Shown in pieces: positions 16,436 through 26,140 of a stretch of 64,000 nt of DNA (its first letter is position 1; each line of letters opens with the position of its first letter). A program made the position numbers and the translations under genes. This stretch comes from Sphingobacterium humi (lineage in GTDB: Bacteria; Bacteroidota; Bacteroidia; Sphingobacteriales; Sphingobacteriaceae): NCBI RefSeq assembly GCF_009768885.1, contig NZ_WSQA01000006.1, positions 1 to 64,000 of the forward strand. Direction: 5' to 3'. The notes beneath the pieces were generated by a model. The model worked only from the letters and a program-made list of their open reading frames with translations, was not told the origin of the DNA and did no database searches.

Positions 16436-17647
16436 TTAAGGTCTTAGTTTGCTTCCCCAAATGGCATAAAACAGGAGATACAAATAAGCAGGAATACAAA
16501 TGATATAGGCAAGTTGGTGTCCATATCCATCGGCCATAAATCCGAATAACAAGGGCAATACAGCACCGCCAATAATTCCCATAACCAAAATGGAAGCCCC
16601 CTGTTTGGTAAATCTTCCTAAGTCAGACAATGCCAATGGGAAAATGGTTGGCCATAATAAGGAATTCGCAAAACCTAATGCTGCTACAAAGTAAATGGAT
16701 ATTCCTGCAGGCACAAATAATAGTACAAAGGTTATCATGATACCTAGAACTGTGCAAGCCACTAACCCTTGCCGCTGGGAGATGTATTTGGGAATAAAAC
16801 TAACCCCACATAAATAACCCATTACCATCCCTAAGGTGGTATACCAGACATAATGCTCAGGATGATCTAAGCCCAGTACCTTGGCATAATCATTTATAGA
16901 TCCTAGGGCTATTATCTCCACACCCACATCAAAGAAGATGGCCATTGCGCCTAAGTACAAATGTGGCATTTGAAAAATAGAAGACTTACTATTTCCATAA
17001 ACCTGAAAGTCTAGATTAGTGCTTTGGGGCTCTTCAACTTCACCAGGTGCATTAATTTCTGGCAGTGGGGATAAGAAAACAAGAATACCCACCAAAATGG
17101 CTAGTCCAGCAATACTAAAGAAAGGGACTTCAATATGATCTAAATCTACATGCTGCAAATCTAAAAACAGGGCTAAAATAAACGATGCTCCGGCCAATGC
17201 CAGCTTATCGGCAATGCCCATAATGCTGATTCGTTTTGCTGCTGAAGAAGGTGGCCCTAATATCGTAACATAGGAATTAACCGAATCAGTGAGTAGGGTT
17301 TGAGCCATTCCTAATATAAATAAGGCGACAAGGAACATTGCAAAACTAGCCTTACTAGCGGAAAGAGCTACCAAACTAAAGCCAATAGCTAAAATCATAA
17401 ATGAAGTACAAATGGACTTTTTATAGCCAATACGTTTGATAACGCGAGCTGAAGGGATAGCGAAGACGACATAGGCAGAAAAGGTAGCAGTCATAATTAG
17501 GTATGAAGTCGCAGTATTTAATGCAAATGCTTCCTGAACAAAGGGAATAAAATAAGCATTGATCCCAATAGAGAACCCCAATACAGCATACATAAAACCG
17601 ATAATCAGCAGGTATAACCTGACATTTTTCACGGATAAGCTATTCAT
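16436..17647 (-). CDS. MFS sugar:proton symporter, FucP-like
   Basis: The 403-aa protein has about 12 membrane segments and the FucP-group signature: an early MYAVLGFSIGINAYFIPFVQ segment, the short ARVIKRIGYKKSI loop between TM2 and TM3, and a central polar stretch (about 200-225). The FucP group takes up L-fucose, glucose, galactose or N-acetylglucosamine by proton symport. Here it would import the monosaccharide, sugar acid or lactone released outside. It is 3 nt from the creatininase gene and lies in the same operon. The substrate is not readable. Confidence 0.85.
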   Translation of the reverse strand: MNSLSVKNVRLYLLIIGFMYAVLGFSIGINAYFIPFVQEAFALNTATSYLIMTATFSAYVVFAIPSARVIKRIGYKKSICTSFMILAIGFSLVALSASKASFAMFLVALFILGMAQTLLTDSVNSYVTILGPPSSAAKRISIMGIADKLALAGASFILALFLDLQHVDLDHIEVPFFSIAGLAILVGILVFLSPLPEINAPGEVEEPQSTNLDFQVYGNSKSSIFQMPHLYLGAMAIFFDVGVEIIALGSINDYAKVLGLDHPEHYVWYTTLGMVMGYLCGVSFIPKYISQRQGLVACTVLGIMITFVLLFVPAGISIYFVAALGFANSLLWPTIFPLALSDLGRFTKQGASILVMGIIGGAVLPLLFGFMADGYGHQLAYIICIPAYLYLLFYAIWGSKLRP

Positions 17648-17650
17648 CTT

Positions 17651-18391
17651 TTACACCGTTAGTTTTTCTTTCAAATATTCCTTAATTCTTGATACAGCTT
17701 CCAGACCAAATTCCAAGGTAGCTTCTTTAGCAGATTTGGTGTACCATCTTTTCTCATCAAAATGATCCATATCAACCCCTTGCGGGCAAACTGCCATCAT
17801 CAATGCTGTTTCCACTTTCCCTGCATGGTCTATTGGGAAATCCTTTTGAATAGCTTCCGATAATAAGGAATAAACTTGAATCCAATTAAAGGGGTTGTCA
17901 CCATCCTGATGGCCTTCATAGTAATTTGCAGCATCTGCCTTACCCCACCAACCTTCTCCACGCTGTCGCTCTAAAAAATCAAACAAGGTTTGTCGAGCCG
18001 CCAGCTTGAAAGAAAGATCGGTAGGCATGCCTGCTGTAAAGTTTTCGCTTTGATGATGGACAATCACATGAATATTTCGGAAGCCTATGCGCAATAGGTT
18101 CATAAATAAAGCACTCCCAAACGGATGTAATATCTCGGGATGTATATGTACCGAACCTAGATCCTCTGGAGGTTCTACGGCATAGCTCGCTGCTCCATAA
18201 TAAAACGCTGGTAATATGATGAATGGAACTTCCGATTCCAATTGACTCAAGATTTCAGTAATTACCAAAGTGTCTACGCCAGTGCATAAATGTTCACCAT
18301 GATATTCTAATACGCCCAGGGGCAATACGACGGGGATATTGTCTGCAATAGCTTTCCGAATTTGTGTCGGTATCATCAATTCATATTTCAT
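17651..18391 (-). CDS. creatininase family hydrolase
   Basis: The 246-aa protein has the creatininase N-terminal motif LPLGVLEYHGEHLCTGVD, with the metal ligands Glu29, His31 and Asp40. The second metal region is VHHQSEN (112-118), with His113 and Glu116, rather than the canonical NGHGGN of creatininase, so the substrate pocket is likely different. Known members open creatinine, formylated riboflavin precursors or 3-dehydro-scyllo-inosose. In this operon, opening of a keto-sugar or inositol ring, or of a lactone, is more plausible than creatinine hydrolysis; that is inference. It lies between SusD and the transporter. Confidence 0.83.
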   Translation of the reverse strand: MKYELMIPTQIRKAIADNIPVVLPLGVLEYHGEHLCTGVDTLVITEILSQLESEVPFIILPAFYYGAASYAVEPPEDLGSVHIHPEILHPFGSALFMNLLRIGFRNIHVIVHHQSENFTAGMPTDLSFKLAARQTLFDFLERQRGEGWWGKADAANYYEGHQDGDNPFNWIQVYSLLSEAIQKDFPIDHAGKVETALMMAVCPQGVDMDHFDEKRWYTKSAKEATLEFGLEAVSRIKEYLKEKLTV

Positions 18392-18414
18392 AGTAAAAGA
18401 TTTAGATTAAACTA

Positions 18415-20061
18415 TTACCAACCTGGATTCTGCGAAAGATTCCCATTTTTATCAATCTCACCTTGCGGAATAGGCATGAAGTACATTTTATTTTCAAATA
18501 CAATTGGTGTCGCATCCACTTCATGATAAGCATAAGTGAAGGATCCATTCGCATGTTTCGTAATGATGGCACCATGATATTTCTTACCATTCAACAGCGT
18601 CTCAGCAAGTTTCCAGCGTCGTAAATCCCAATAGCGCTTCTTCTCAAAACAGAATTCAACATAGCGTTCATTCCGGATCAATTCTCGCATTTGTACTTTC
18701 GACAAGGAGCCAATCAGCAAGTCTCCTACAATTCCCGCTCTTTTTCGTAGCGTATTCAAGGCAGCATAAACAGAGGCATCCGGTGCGGAAAGGGCTTCAT
18801 TTTGAGCCTCTGCATAATTCAACAGCACTTCCGCATAGCGTAACTCGATCCAAGGTTGGTCACTTCCGGTACTCCCTGTGTAAATGGTATTCTCCGGATT
18901 TGTAGCCTTTCTAGTGTAATAACTAGTGATGGTATTGTAAATCGTATTTTCCTTAGAAGCATCATAGTCACGTCCTCCTTGATACGACTCAATGGTTATT
19001 TCCTTTACCGGAGGACCACTTGTCGTACCTTTTACTTTAGAGCCGTTATAAGCTATAAAGGCATAAAATCGATCATCTCTACCTACATAAGGATTATTAG
19101 GGTCATAAGCAGAACCTGTTTCCTTAATTCCTTTTCCATTCTTCATCGGAAAGGCATCCACCAACTCCTGCAATGGAGAAAGCTGCCCAGCATTGTTATT
19201 AGCTAAAATAAGTGGTCTTAATCCGGCGTCCCAACTATGTTGTTTTTCCGGCAATTTATACTGGATTTCAAAAATAGATTCCACATGAGTCGCACCCTTA
19301 TCTAGCCACAACTTATTTAGATCAGGATATAAACTATAACGATTCAAATCCATTACATCTTTATTCATTTTAGCTGCTTCAGCCCATAATGCATTGTTAT
19401 TTCCATCATTATACAACGGGCTAGCAGCAAACAATAAAGCCCTACCTGCTAATGCCATGGCTGATCCTTGGGAAGCACGCCCTCGGGGAGCCGTAGCCGG
19501 AAGTTCATCCTTGGCTATCTTAAGTTCCGCAATAATAAACTCAAAAGTCTCTTTAGTGCTTGCTCTTTTAACCTGCAAATCGTCGGTTAAGGTTTGCGGA
19601 CTGGTAATTAAAGGCACACCACCATAGCGTTTCACCATATCAAAATACAGAAAAGCTCTTAAGAAACGAACCTCACCTTTTAATCGCATTCGCGTATCTT
19701 CATCCAGGCTTGCTCCATCAATCTTCGCTAAGAATTCATTGGCACGACGTACCTGTTGATATGCCCAAAAATCTAAAGGATTATAGGTTTGGTCCCATTG
19801 CCCCCTTAATATCTGATTTGGCGCATCCCCTGTATAATTACAGCGGCCTTCATCGACAATATTATCCTGTGTATTCGAATATTCATAGCCAGGTCTATCG
19901 TTGTACATTTGGTTCACCAAAAGTTCAATGAGCTTAGCATCTGCCCACACATCATCCTCCGAAATGGCAGCAGGGTTTTTAGGATCTAGGAAGTCGGGCT
20001 CACAGGAGCTCAATCCTAGGGTAAGAAAAATAAATATGATGATATAATTATTGAATTTCAT
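18415..20061 (-). CDS. SusD/RagB family outer-membrane glycan-binding lipoprotein
   Basis: The 548-aa protein has a lipoprotein signal (IFIFLTLGLSSCEPDFLD, lipid Cys at about 20) followed by the SusD start DPKNPAAISEDDVW. Tetratricopeptide-like helices include GEVRFLRAFLYFDMVKRYGGVP and the C-terminal ELIRNERYVEFCFEKKRYWDLRRW, a strong SusD hallmark. SusD caps the SusC pore and captures the carbohydrate at the cell surface. It starts 11 nt after the SusC stop and is followed after 23 nt by the creatininase gene, so uptake and breakdown genes share one transcript. Confidence 0.95.
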   Translation of the reverse strand: MKFNNYIIIFIFLTLGLSSCEPDFLDPKNPAAISEDDVWADAKLIELLVNQMYNDRPGYEYSNTQDNIVDEGRCNYTGDAPNQILRGQWDQTYNPLDFWAYQQVRRANEFLAKIDGASLDEDTRMRLKGEVRFLRAFLYFDMVKRYGGVPLITSPQTLTDDLQVKRASTKETFEFIIAELKIAKDELPATAPRGRASQGSAMALAGRALLFAASPLYNDGNNNALWAEAAKMNKDVMDLNRYSLYPDLNKLWLDKGATHVESIFEIQYKLPEKQHSWDAGLRPLILANNNAGQLSPLQELVDAFPMKNGKGIKETGSAYDPNNPYVGRDDRFYAFIAYNGSKVKGTTSGPPVKEITIESYQGGRDYDASKENTIYNTITSYYTRKATNPENTIYTGSTGSDQPWIELRYAEVLLNYAEAQNEALSAPDASVYAALNTLRKRAGIVGDLLIGSLSKVQMRELIRNERYVEFCFEKKRYWDLRRWKLAETLLNGKKYHGAIITKHANGSFTYAYHEVDATPIVFENKMYFMPIPQGEIDKNGNLSQNPGW

Positions 20062-20072
20062 GACTTCTTAGT

Positions 20073-23000
20073 TTAAAATGAAAGCATTACACCTAAATTA
20101 TAATTACGTTGTTGCGGGTAGTAGTTTCCAGCACCTGTAGCTGCTTCAGGATCCAACTCTTTAATTTGGCTCAAGGTGAAAAGGTTAAAGCCCGATACAT
20201 AAACGCGCATTTTATTAACCTTGATTTTTTCTAACCAATCACCTGAGAAATTATAACCTACATCCAAAGATTTCAATCGCACATAACCCGCATTTCTTAA
20301 CCAAAAGTTGGAATCCCGATTATTGATCGATCTAGAATCTACCCAAGCTAATGGATACTTGGCATCCTTGTTCTCTGCTGACCAAGAGTCGGTGAAATAG
20401 GAGAAATTATTACTTGATCCACCGTTCAAGTACATAACACGCCCACCAGCTGTCAGCATAATATTGCGTTGCGCTGCGCCCTGAAAGAAGAAGTTCAAAT
20501 CAATATTTTTCCAGGATAAGGAACCGTTGATGCCGTACATAATTCGAGGTTCATTTCCATAATTGGCAATAATTTCCTGATCCTGAATGGTAATACTGCC
20601 ATCCCCATCGATATCGGCATATTTAATATCGCCTGGCAAGCTCTGTAAGCCAAATTGTTTACCGCCATACCAGCTGTCTGCCTCTTCCTTGGATTGGAAT
20701 AACCCCAAAGCCTCGTAACCTGCGCGATAGCCTATTGGTCGGTTAAGTTGTTTATTAAAGTCTAATGCGTTCGCCGGATCGTCAATCTGCGTTACGGTAT
20801 TTGTAGCATAAGATCCGACTAAGCGTAGGTTGTATTTCCATTCGTTGAAACTATGTTGATGGCCAATCGTAAATTCAACCCCTTTGCTATTCACTTTGGC
20901 ATAATTCTCATTTGGCAATTGTCTACCAAAGGTTCCAGGTACCGAACGGTCTTTGCTCCAAAGGATATCACGGGTTTTGCGATAGAAGTAATCCACCTCA
21001 ACGTTTAGTAAAGAGTTCCACATGCTCCACTCTACTCCGACATTGGTGTTATCTTGTTTTTCCCAGGTAATGGTGGTATTCGGATATACCCCATAGCCTA
21101 CTTGAGGGACTGCTTGCCCATTCACAATAGGCCCGGATCCTGTAATAATTGTATAACTTTCTAAAAATTGATAAGCTCCTACCCGATCATTACCGATCAA
21201 GCCTTTCGATGCCCGTAGTTTCAAGTTATTGATAAAGGCTAGGCTTTCATTATTCTTAAAGAAAGGCTCCTCGGAGATTCTCCAACCAGCAGAAACCGCA
21301 GGGAAGAACCCAAACCGGCTATCTTTCGGGAATCTATACGATCCATCGTGGCGAAAGGTTGCTTCAAATAAATATTTCCCAGCAAAAGCATAATTTACAC
21401 GGCCAACTAAAGAGCGACGCGCATCATTAATATATCCACGACCATCAATGGATTGATTTTCTGGTCCACTAGCAAAGAACTCATCCTTGATGTTTGAAAT
21501 AAAGTCCTCTTTACGCGCATTAAAGGTTTTTCCCTTAGCACCGTATTGTTCAAATAACAACAATCCTGATAAGGCATGCTGATTAAAATCACGCGCATAA
21601 TTTAAGGAAATATTATAGGTTGTATTGGTGAGCGCATCAAATCCTTCATAAAGAGAAGTGCGGCTTCCCACCATCTTTTCATTCGTCACATTACCTTGTT
21701 CATCCTCATCATACATGGTATAAGGCATGGCAAAGCGTTTATTAAAATAATGCTGCTTATAATACGAGAAGTTTCCATTTAAAGCTAAGCCTTTAGTCAG
21801 TGCATCTAGTTTCTGATTAAAGAAAAGAGTTCCCTGGAATATATTATATTCTTGATCATTGTATCCGGAGTTTCGGATCATTTCCACAGGATGCGACCCG
21901 GTTGTATTGGCGGCTCTACCACTCGGATAATAGGCTTTTCTAGTTGGCGATACATTAATTACACGGTGAAAAATATCGGAAGCATCCCAGCTTGGGGCTT
22001 CAAATAATTCCTGTCTTCCTTCCAAGTTTAAACCTACTGTTAAGCTATTGGTAATGGATGCGTCAATATTCGAGCGGATGTTATAGCGTTTAAATCCAAT
22101 ATTATCGTAAATCCCACTTTGATTTAAATAGCCAAGGGATCCAAAATAACGAATCGATTCACTTCCACCTTGCATGGTTAGGTTATGTTGATTTTGAGGA
22201 CTCTGGTCTTTAAAGGTTTCCGCATACCAATCGGTTCCATCTTTTTTAAACTTCTCCAATTCAGCATCAGTATAAAAATTATTTGCCTGCGCCGGATTAG
22301 AAGGATCATAGCCTTGATTCAAGAAAGCCTGGTTCCGAGTAACCCCATACTCATAAGCATTCATGAGTGTAGGATATTGGGTTGGTTCCTGAAGCCCTAC
22401 CATTCCTGAATAGGTCAATAACGGTTTACCTACTTTTCCACGTTTGGTGGTAATCAGAATGACGCCATTAGCTGCCCGTGCCCCATACACTGCCGCAGCA
22501 GAAGCATCCTTCAAGACAGAAATACTTTCCACTTCATTCGGATCTATATTCCCAAAGCCATCAGATCGGATAATACCATCAACTACCACTAAAGGATTAT
22601 TATCGTTCAAGGTACTTAAGCCCCTTACTCGAATTGTAGAACCATTTCCGGGTCTACCATCGTTATTTACTGATGATACGCCGGGCATACGACCACCAAT
22701 AGCATTCGACAAGTTGTTTGTTGGTGTTCTTGCCACTTCTTCACCGCTCACTGTAGCTACTGATCCTGTTAAATTTATCTTCTTTTGAGTACCATAGCCT
22801 ACCACCACCACTTCATCCAGGTCATCTACCATTTCCAAAAGTGTAATATTAATGGAGGTTCTATTATTCACAGGTATTTTCTGAGAGGCATAGCCCAATA
22901 AACTAAGCAGCAAAACTGGGTTTTGATTGGAATAATTCAAGGTAAAACTTCCTTGTGCATCGCTCATTGTCGCAGTAGAAGTGCCTTCCAACGCTACAGT

Positions 23001-23468
23001 TACACCTTCTAATGGTTCGCCTTGCTGGTTTCGAACCAAGCCACGAACAACCTTTTCTTGTAAGGCGTTTACCGCTGGCACAGAAGCCTTCAAGGCGGAT
23101 TGACCTAGTAATCCGTGTAAAGGCTTAATCACTATAATATCGTCCTCCAGTTCCCAAGACACGTCTTTATGTTGCAGCAATAGGTCCATTGCACGATTTA
23201 AGGCTACAGCGCGTACGTCAATATCGACACGTAATTCCGCAAGCATCCGACCATTTAAGAAAAACTGCTTCCCTGTTTGCTCTTGAATACTCCGCATCGC
23301 CTCCACCAAGGAAATATCCTTTCCTTTTAGGGTTACTTGTTGTGCAAGCCCCCGTCCAGACACAGTGCAAATACTGAATAAGATTAATAAAGCAATTAAT
23401 TTCATGGGTAATAAAATAGGCTTTACTAAAGGCCATAATCGACCTTTAACAATTAAATAAAAAATCAT
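20073..23468 (-). CDS. SusC/RagA TonB-linked outer-membrane transporter with STN signalling domain
   Basis: The 1131-aa protein begins with a long pre-signal stretch and a hydrophobic signal (ALLILFSICTVSG). Then follow an STN domain (about 45-115, with ISLVEAMRSIQEQTGKQFF) used to signal to a FecR partner, a carboxypeptidase-regulatory-like domain (about 137-210), the SusC TonB-box/plug region with EVVVVGYGTQKK (about 220-232), a plug ending near 350, and a 22-strand-type barrel. It imports oligosaccharides with TonB energy. The STN domain and the FecR gene just upstream show that transport and transcription are linked. The Met at residue 22 is a possible later start. Confidence 0.96.
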   Translation of the reverse strand: MIFYLIVKGRLWPLVKPILLPMKLIALLILFSICTVSGRGLAQQVTLKGKDISLVEAMRSIQEQTGKQFFLNGRMLAELRVDIDVRAVALNRAMDLLLQHKDVSWELEDDIIVIKPLHGLLGQSALKASVPAVNALQEKVVRGLVRNQQGEPLEGVTVALEGTSTATMSDAQGSFTLNYSNQNPVLLLSLLGYASQKIPVNNRTSINITLLEMVDDLDEVVVVGYGTQKKINLTGSVATVSGEEVARTPTNNLSNAIGGRMPGVSSVNNDGRPGNGSTIRVRGLSTLNDNNPLVVVDGIIRSDGFGNIDPNEVESISVLKDASAAAVYGARAANGVILITTKRGKVGKPLLTYSGMVGLQEPTQYPTLMNAYEYGVTRNQAFLNQGYDPSNPAQANNFYTDAELEKFKKDGTDWYAETFKDQSPQNQHNLTMQGGSESIRYFGSLGYLNQSGIYDNIGFKRYNIRSNIDASITNSLTVGLNLEGRQELFEAPSWDASDIFHRVINVSPTRKAYYPSGRAANTTGSHPVEMIRNSGYNDQEYNIFQGTLFFNQKLDALTKGLALNGNFSYYKQHYFNKRFAMPYTMYDEDEQGNVTNEKMVGSRTSLYEGFDALTNTTYNISLNYARDFNQHALSGLLLFEQYGAKGKTFNARKEDFISNIKDEFFASGPENQSIDGRGYINDARRSLVGRVNYAFAGKYLFEATFRHDGSYRFPKDSRFGFFPAVSAGWRISEEPFFKNNESLAFINNLKLRASKGLIGNDRVGAYQFLESYTIITGSGPIVNGQAVPQVGYGVYPNTTITWEKQDNTNVGVEWSMWNSLLNVEVDYFYRKTRDILWSKDRSVPGTFGRQLPNENYAKVNSKGVEFTIGHQHSFNEWKYNLRLVGSYATNTVTQIDDPANALDFNKQLNRPIGYRAGYEALGLFQSKEEADSWYGGKQFGLQSLPGDIKYADIDGDGSITIQDQEIIANYGNEPRIMYGINGSLSWKNIDLNFFFQGAAQRNIMLTAGGRVMYLNGGSSNNFSYFTDSWSAENKDAKYPLAWVDSRSINNRDSNFWLRNAGYVRLKSLDVGYNFSGDWLEKIKVNKMRVYVSGFNLFTLSQIKELDPEAATGAGNYYPQQRNYNLGVMLSF

Positions 23469-23546
23469 AATTTTAACTGGTTTAATTCGTGTTCATAAAA
23501 ATTGGCTCTTCCAAAATCCAATCATTGAATCCATGGATTATTACTT

Positions 23547-23576
23547 GTCCAGATAGTGTTCCAGCACTATTTGGAC
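23547..23576. other. hairpin in the FecR-SusC gap
   Basis: GTCCAGATAGTG (23547-23558) pairs with CACTATTTGGAC (23565-23576) with one G-T wobble and a 6-nt loop. A T-run follows on the plus strand only. In the minus-strand transcript it would stand between the fecR stop and susC and might terminate, stabilise or process the mRNA. The rest of the 166-bp gap shows no gene. Confidence 0.5.
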
Positions 23577-23634
23577 TCTTTTTTTCCAGGATGCGTTGCC
23601 CCTTATGCTGAGGTCAGGAACGCTGCTTCAGTAG

Positions 23635-24855
23635 CTACTTGCGTACAATTAGCCGAAAGCGGTTATTTTCTTCTTCCATTCTGAATTTAACACCTCCTTT
23701 TTCTAATATTTTTAATACAGTTGATAATTTATTGGTTCTATTTATTGCAGCATAGAATTGGGTTTGGGGGATTTCCCCTTCATATTGAATATCGAAATCA
23801 TACCAACGACTCAATATTTTTAGAGCTTGACTCAAATCAGTATTATTGAATACAAAGTGATTATCCTTCCAGCCTAACACTTCCTGCACTTGAACGGCTG
23901 CTTTTTTTATGTTTACCCGGCTGCTTTGCGCTTGCTCTCCTGGTTCCAAGAATAGCGAGGAAGCTGTATTTGCAGTATAATGTACTTTCACCTTGCCATG
24001 CACAAGGGTTGTTTTTTCCAATTCGTCTTCGGCATAGGCTTCTATATTAAAAGCAGTGCCGATTACTTCCACGGTCTGCTTTTGTGTTTTAATATAAAAG
24101 GGTGTTCGTATCTGTGTATTCCCATTGCTGGCAAGATGTGTTTTAGCCGCCACTTCAAAGTAGGCCTCTCCTTTTAATTCTACGATTCGCTCTTTGGCAG
24201 AAAACAGCAAAGGATAGGTTAGTGTACTGCCAGCATTCAACCATACCTTAGACCCGTCTGAAAGCGCTAGTTGATAAGATGATCCTTTTGGAACCTCAAG
24301 AGTTGCCATTTTAACAGCTTTCAAGTTCGCTTCACTGCCCAGCGCTGAGCCATCTGCATAGGTCAAGTTTTCCCCGACTTGCAGACCTACTTTTGCAGGA
24401 TCTAATTCTAAGGAACTACCATCGTCTAAATGTAATACGGCCCGCGAAGAAGGGGCATTAATTTCATGAACAATACGAATATTTGAATCCCTATTCAGAT
24501 AACTATAGGTAATAAACAATGTAGAGAACATACCGACCAATAGTACGGTAGCTGCAATTTTTAAAAAGCGATAACTTTTTCTACTTGAAATAGGTACAAT
24601 GTGTTTAGTTGCATTAATTTTCTGGTGCGTACGATGAATTAAGCTCACTTCCCAAGCTTGTTCATCTTTTTGTTGCAACTCCAACTTCCGGAGTAGGTCC
24701 TCCCATAAGCTGGCATCATCCTGAACCTTATCTAGCACTTGATGAATTTGAGGATAACGTGCCGTCAAATCCGCTAAGGTTGCAGCTTCAGTTTCTGAAA
24801 TACTACCATCCATTTGCTTCTTCAGAAGCACGAGAAGTTCATCAAGATTATACAT
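23635..24855 (-). CDS. FecR family anti-sigma factor
   Basis: The 406-aa protein has a cytosolic N-terminal part (1-95), one membrane segment (about 97-117, LKIAATVLLVGMFSTLFITY) and a periplasmic FecR domain (about 155-290, with VPKGSSYQLALSDGSKVWLN and ELKGEAYFEVA). A C-terminal DUF4974/STN-like domain follows (about 330-400, FNNTDLSQALKILSRWYDFDI). It holds an ECF sigma factor and releases it when the SusC STN domain signals substrate. The usual sigma gene immediately upstream is absent; the nearest one is at 10675-11256. It precedes susC in the same direction. Confidence 0.94.
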   Translation of the reverse strand: MYNLDELLVLLKKQMDGSISETEAATLADLTARYPQIHQVLDKVQDDASLWEDLLRKLELQQKDEQAWEVSLIHRTHQKINATKHIVPISSRKSYRFLKIAATVLLVGMFSTLFITYSYLNRDSNIRIVHEINAPSSRAVLHLDDGSSLELDPAKVGLQVGENLTYADGSALGSEANLKAVKMATLEVPKGSSYQLALSDGSKVWLNAGSTLTYPLLFSAKERIVELKGEAYFEVAAKTHLASNGNTQIRTPFYIKTQKQTVEVIGTAFNIEAYAEDELEKTTLVHGKVKVHYTANTASSLFLEPGEQAQSSRVNIKKAAVQVQEVLGWKDNHFVFNNTDLSQALKILSRWYDFDIQYEGEIPQTQFYAAINRTNKLSTVLKILEKGGVKFRMEEENNRFRLIVRK

Positions 24856-24971
24856 TGGTTATTTGCAATTTCTCTAGAAACGGGAAAACAAGCGAAACCT
24901 TAGTAGAAAATTGATTTTTTTTTAAAATATTTTTAAAATTATATACACCCTTCCCCCCTCCACCCAAAAAA

Positions 24972-25002
24972 AATCCCCTTCAGCACTTCGCCAAAGGGGA
25001 TT
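24972..25002 (-). terminator. intrinsic terminator after the SGNH hydrolase gene
   Basis: On the minus strand AATCCCCTT (25002-24994) pairs with AAGGGGATT (24980-24972), followed by a run of eight T. It insulates the fecR-susC locus from the operon upstream. Confidence 0.88.
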
Positions 25003-25024
25003 CCCATTTCCATATTTTCTATCC

Positions 25025-26140
25025 TTATTTCAACAAAGGTTTTAGCACTTTGGTATAAGCATCAGAAATTTTCTTCATGCCGATGTCATTAGGATGCGCA
25101 TAATCAACGGTACAGTCGATATCAAAGCCGATATCCTGGCTCGACACCCAATACAAGTTCTTATCGCCTTTGGCTTTCAGTTCCTTGAAGGTCTCAAAAG
25201 CTACTACTGAAGAGTTGCCATATTCCGCCAGATTCGTTTTACTGATAATGCCGGGTACTTCACTAGAGCTATGTGCCATCAGCATAATTGGCGTTTTAGG
25301 ATGTTTCTTACGTAAGGTACTCACTGCATTTACAATCAAATCCCGCAATTGCTCCTTCGAACGATCTTTGGATAAGGCCAAGTTAGGAATACAATCCAAC
25401 AGGTAGGCCGATGCATCGATATCATTGATCAAGTCAATGATGGGTTGCTCCAGGCGACCATTTCCAGAAAAGGCCAAATTGATGACCTCCTGATTGAAGT
25501 TACGGCCAAACATATTGGTCCAACCTAAGCCTGGACGTGTCGCACAGGCACCTTGGGCAATGGAGGTTCCATAAACCACAATAGGCTTGCTCGGCGTATT
25601 AATAAATTTAAAGGTCTTACCCTCTTCTACACCAATTTCCATCCAATCTACCGCATTGTACAAAGGTAAGTATAGACGATACTGATGTCCTTTTATGGGC
25701 TCAATCGCTAAGTTTTCGTAATCAAAGCTAATGGTGTCCGTAAATTTATACTTCCCAAAAGTCCATTTCCAAGTCAAAGGTTGCTCACCTTTGGCATATA
25801 AATCCACGCCACTCACACCTGTTGTTGGCATATGCGGCATATTTAAGCCATTACGAACTTTATAACGGATATGGATATTCGGTGAGTTGGTTTCAAATTC
25901 CACATAGATCCCGGCAGCCTGTTGTCCGAGGTACCAAACCGGCTCGCGAACATCTGCTTTTAAAGCTTTAGGAAGACGCGCAAAACCATCTTCCAACTTC
26001 AGCTGCTGTGCCCGACCGCGTAAGGCAGTTTCGGTTAACGGATTATGCCAGGCAAGCTGCTGTGCAAAACCAAACGTGGCAATAAATAAGAAAAGCGTGC
26101 TTAACAAGCCCACTTTCCCAAAAACTTTCCCCTTTCCCAT
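25025..26140 (-). CDS. secreted SGNH/GDSL hydrolase
   Basis: The 371-aa protein has a signal peptide (about 1-26, ending GFAQQ), an N-terminal jellyroll with the GVDLYAK motif (the GxDLY domain, about 60-175), and a C-terminal SGNH esterase domain. Block I is VVYGTSIAQGACATRPG with the nucleophile Ser, block II holds the Gly in AFSGNGRLE, and block V is DYAHPNDIGM with catalytic Asp and His. Such proteins deacylate surface or dietary polysaccharides. It overlaps the DUF1080 gene by one base (TAATG) and ends at a terminator. The ester substrate is unknown. Confidence 0.88.
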   Translation of the reverse strand: MGKGKVFGKVGLLSTLFLFIATFGFAQQLAWHNPLTETALRGRAQQLKLEDGFARLPKALKADVREPVWYLGQQAAGIYVEFETNSPNIHIRYKVRNGLNMPHMPTTGVSGVDLYAKGEQPLTWKWTFGKYKFTDTISFDYENLAIEPIKGHQYRLYLPLYNAVDWMEIGVEEGKTFKFINTPSKPIVVYGTSIAQGACATRPGLGWTNMFGRNFNQEVINLAFSGNGRLEQPIIDLINDIDASAYLLDCIPNLALSKDRSKEQLRDLIVNAVSTLRKKHPKTPIMLMAHSSSEVPGIISKTNLAEYGNSSVVAFETFKELKAKGDKNLYWVSSQDIGFDIDCTVDYAHPNDIGMKKISDAYTKVLKPLLK

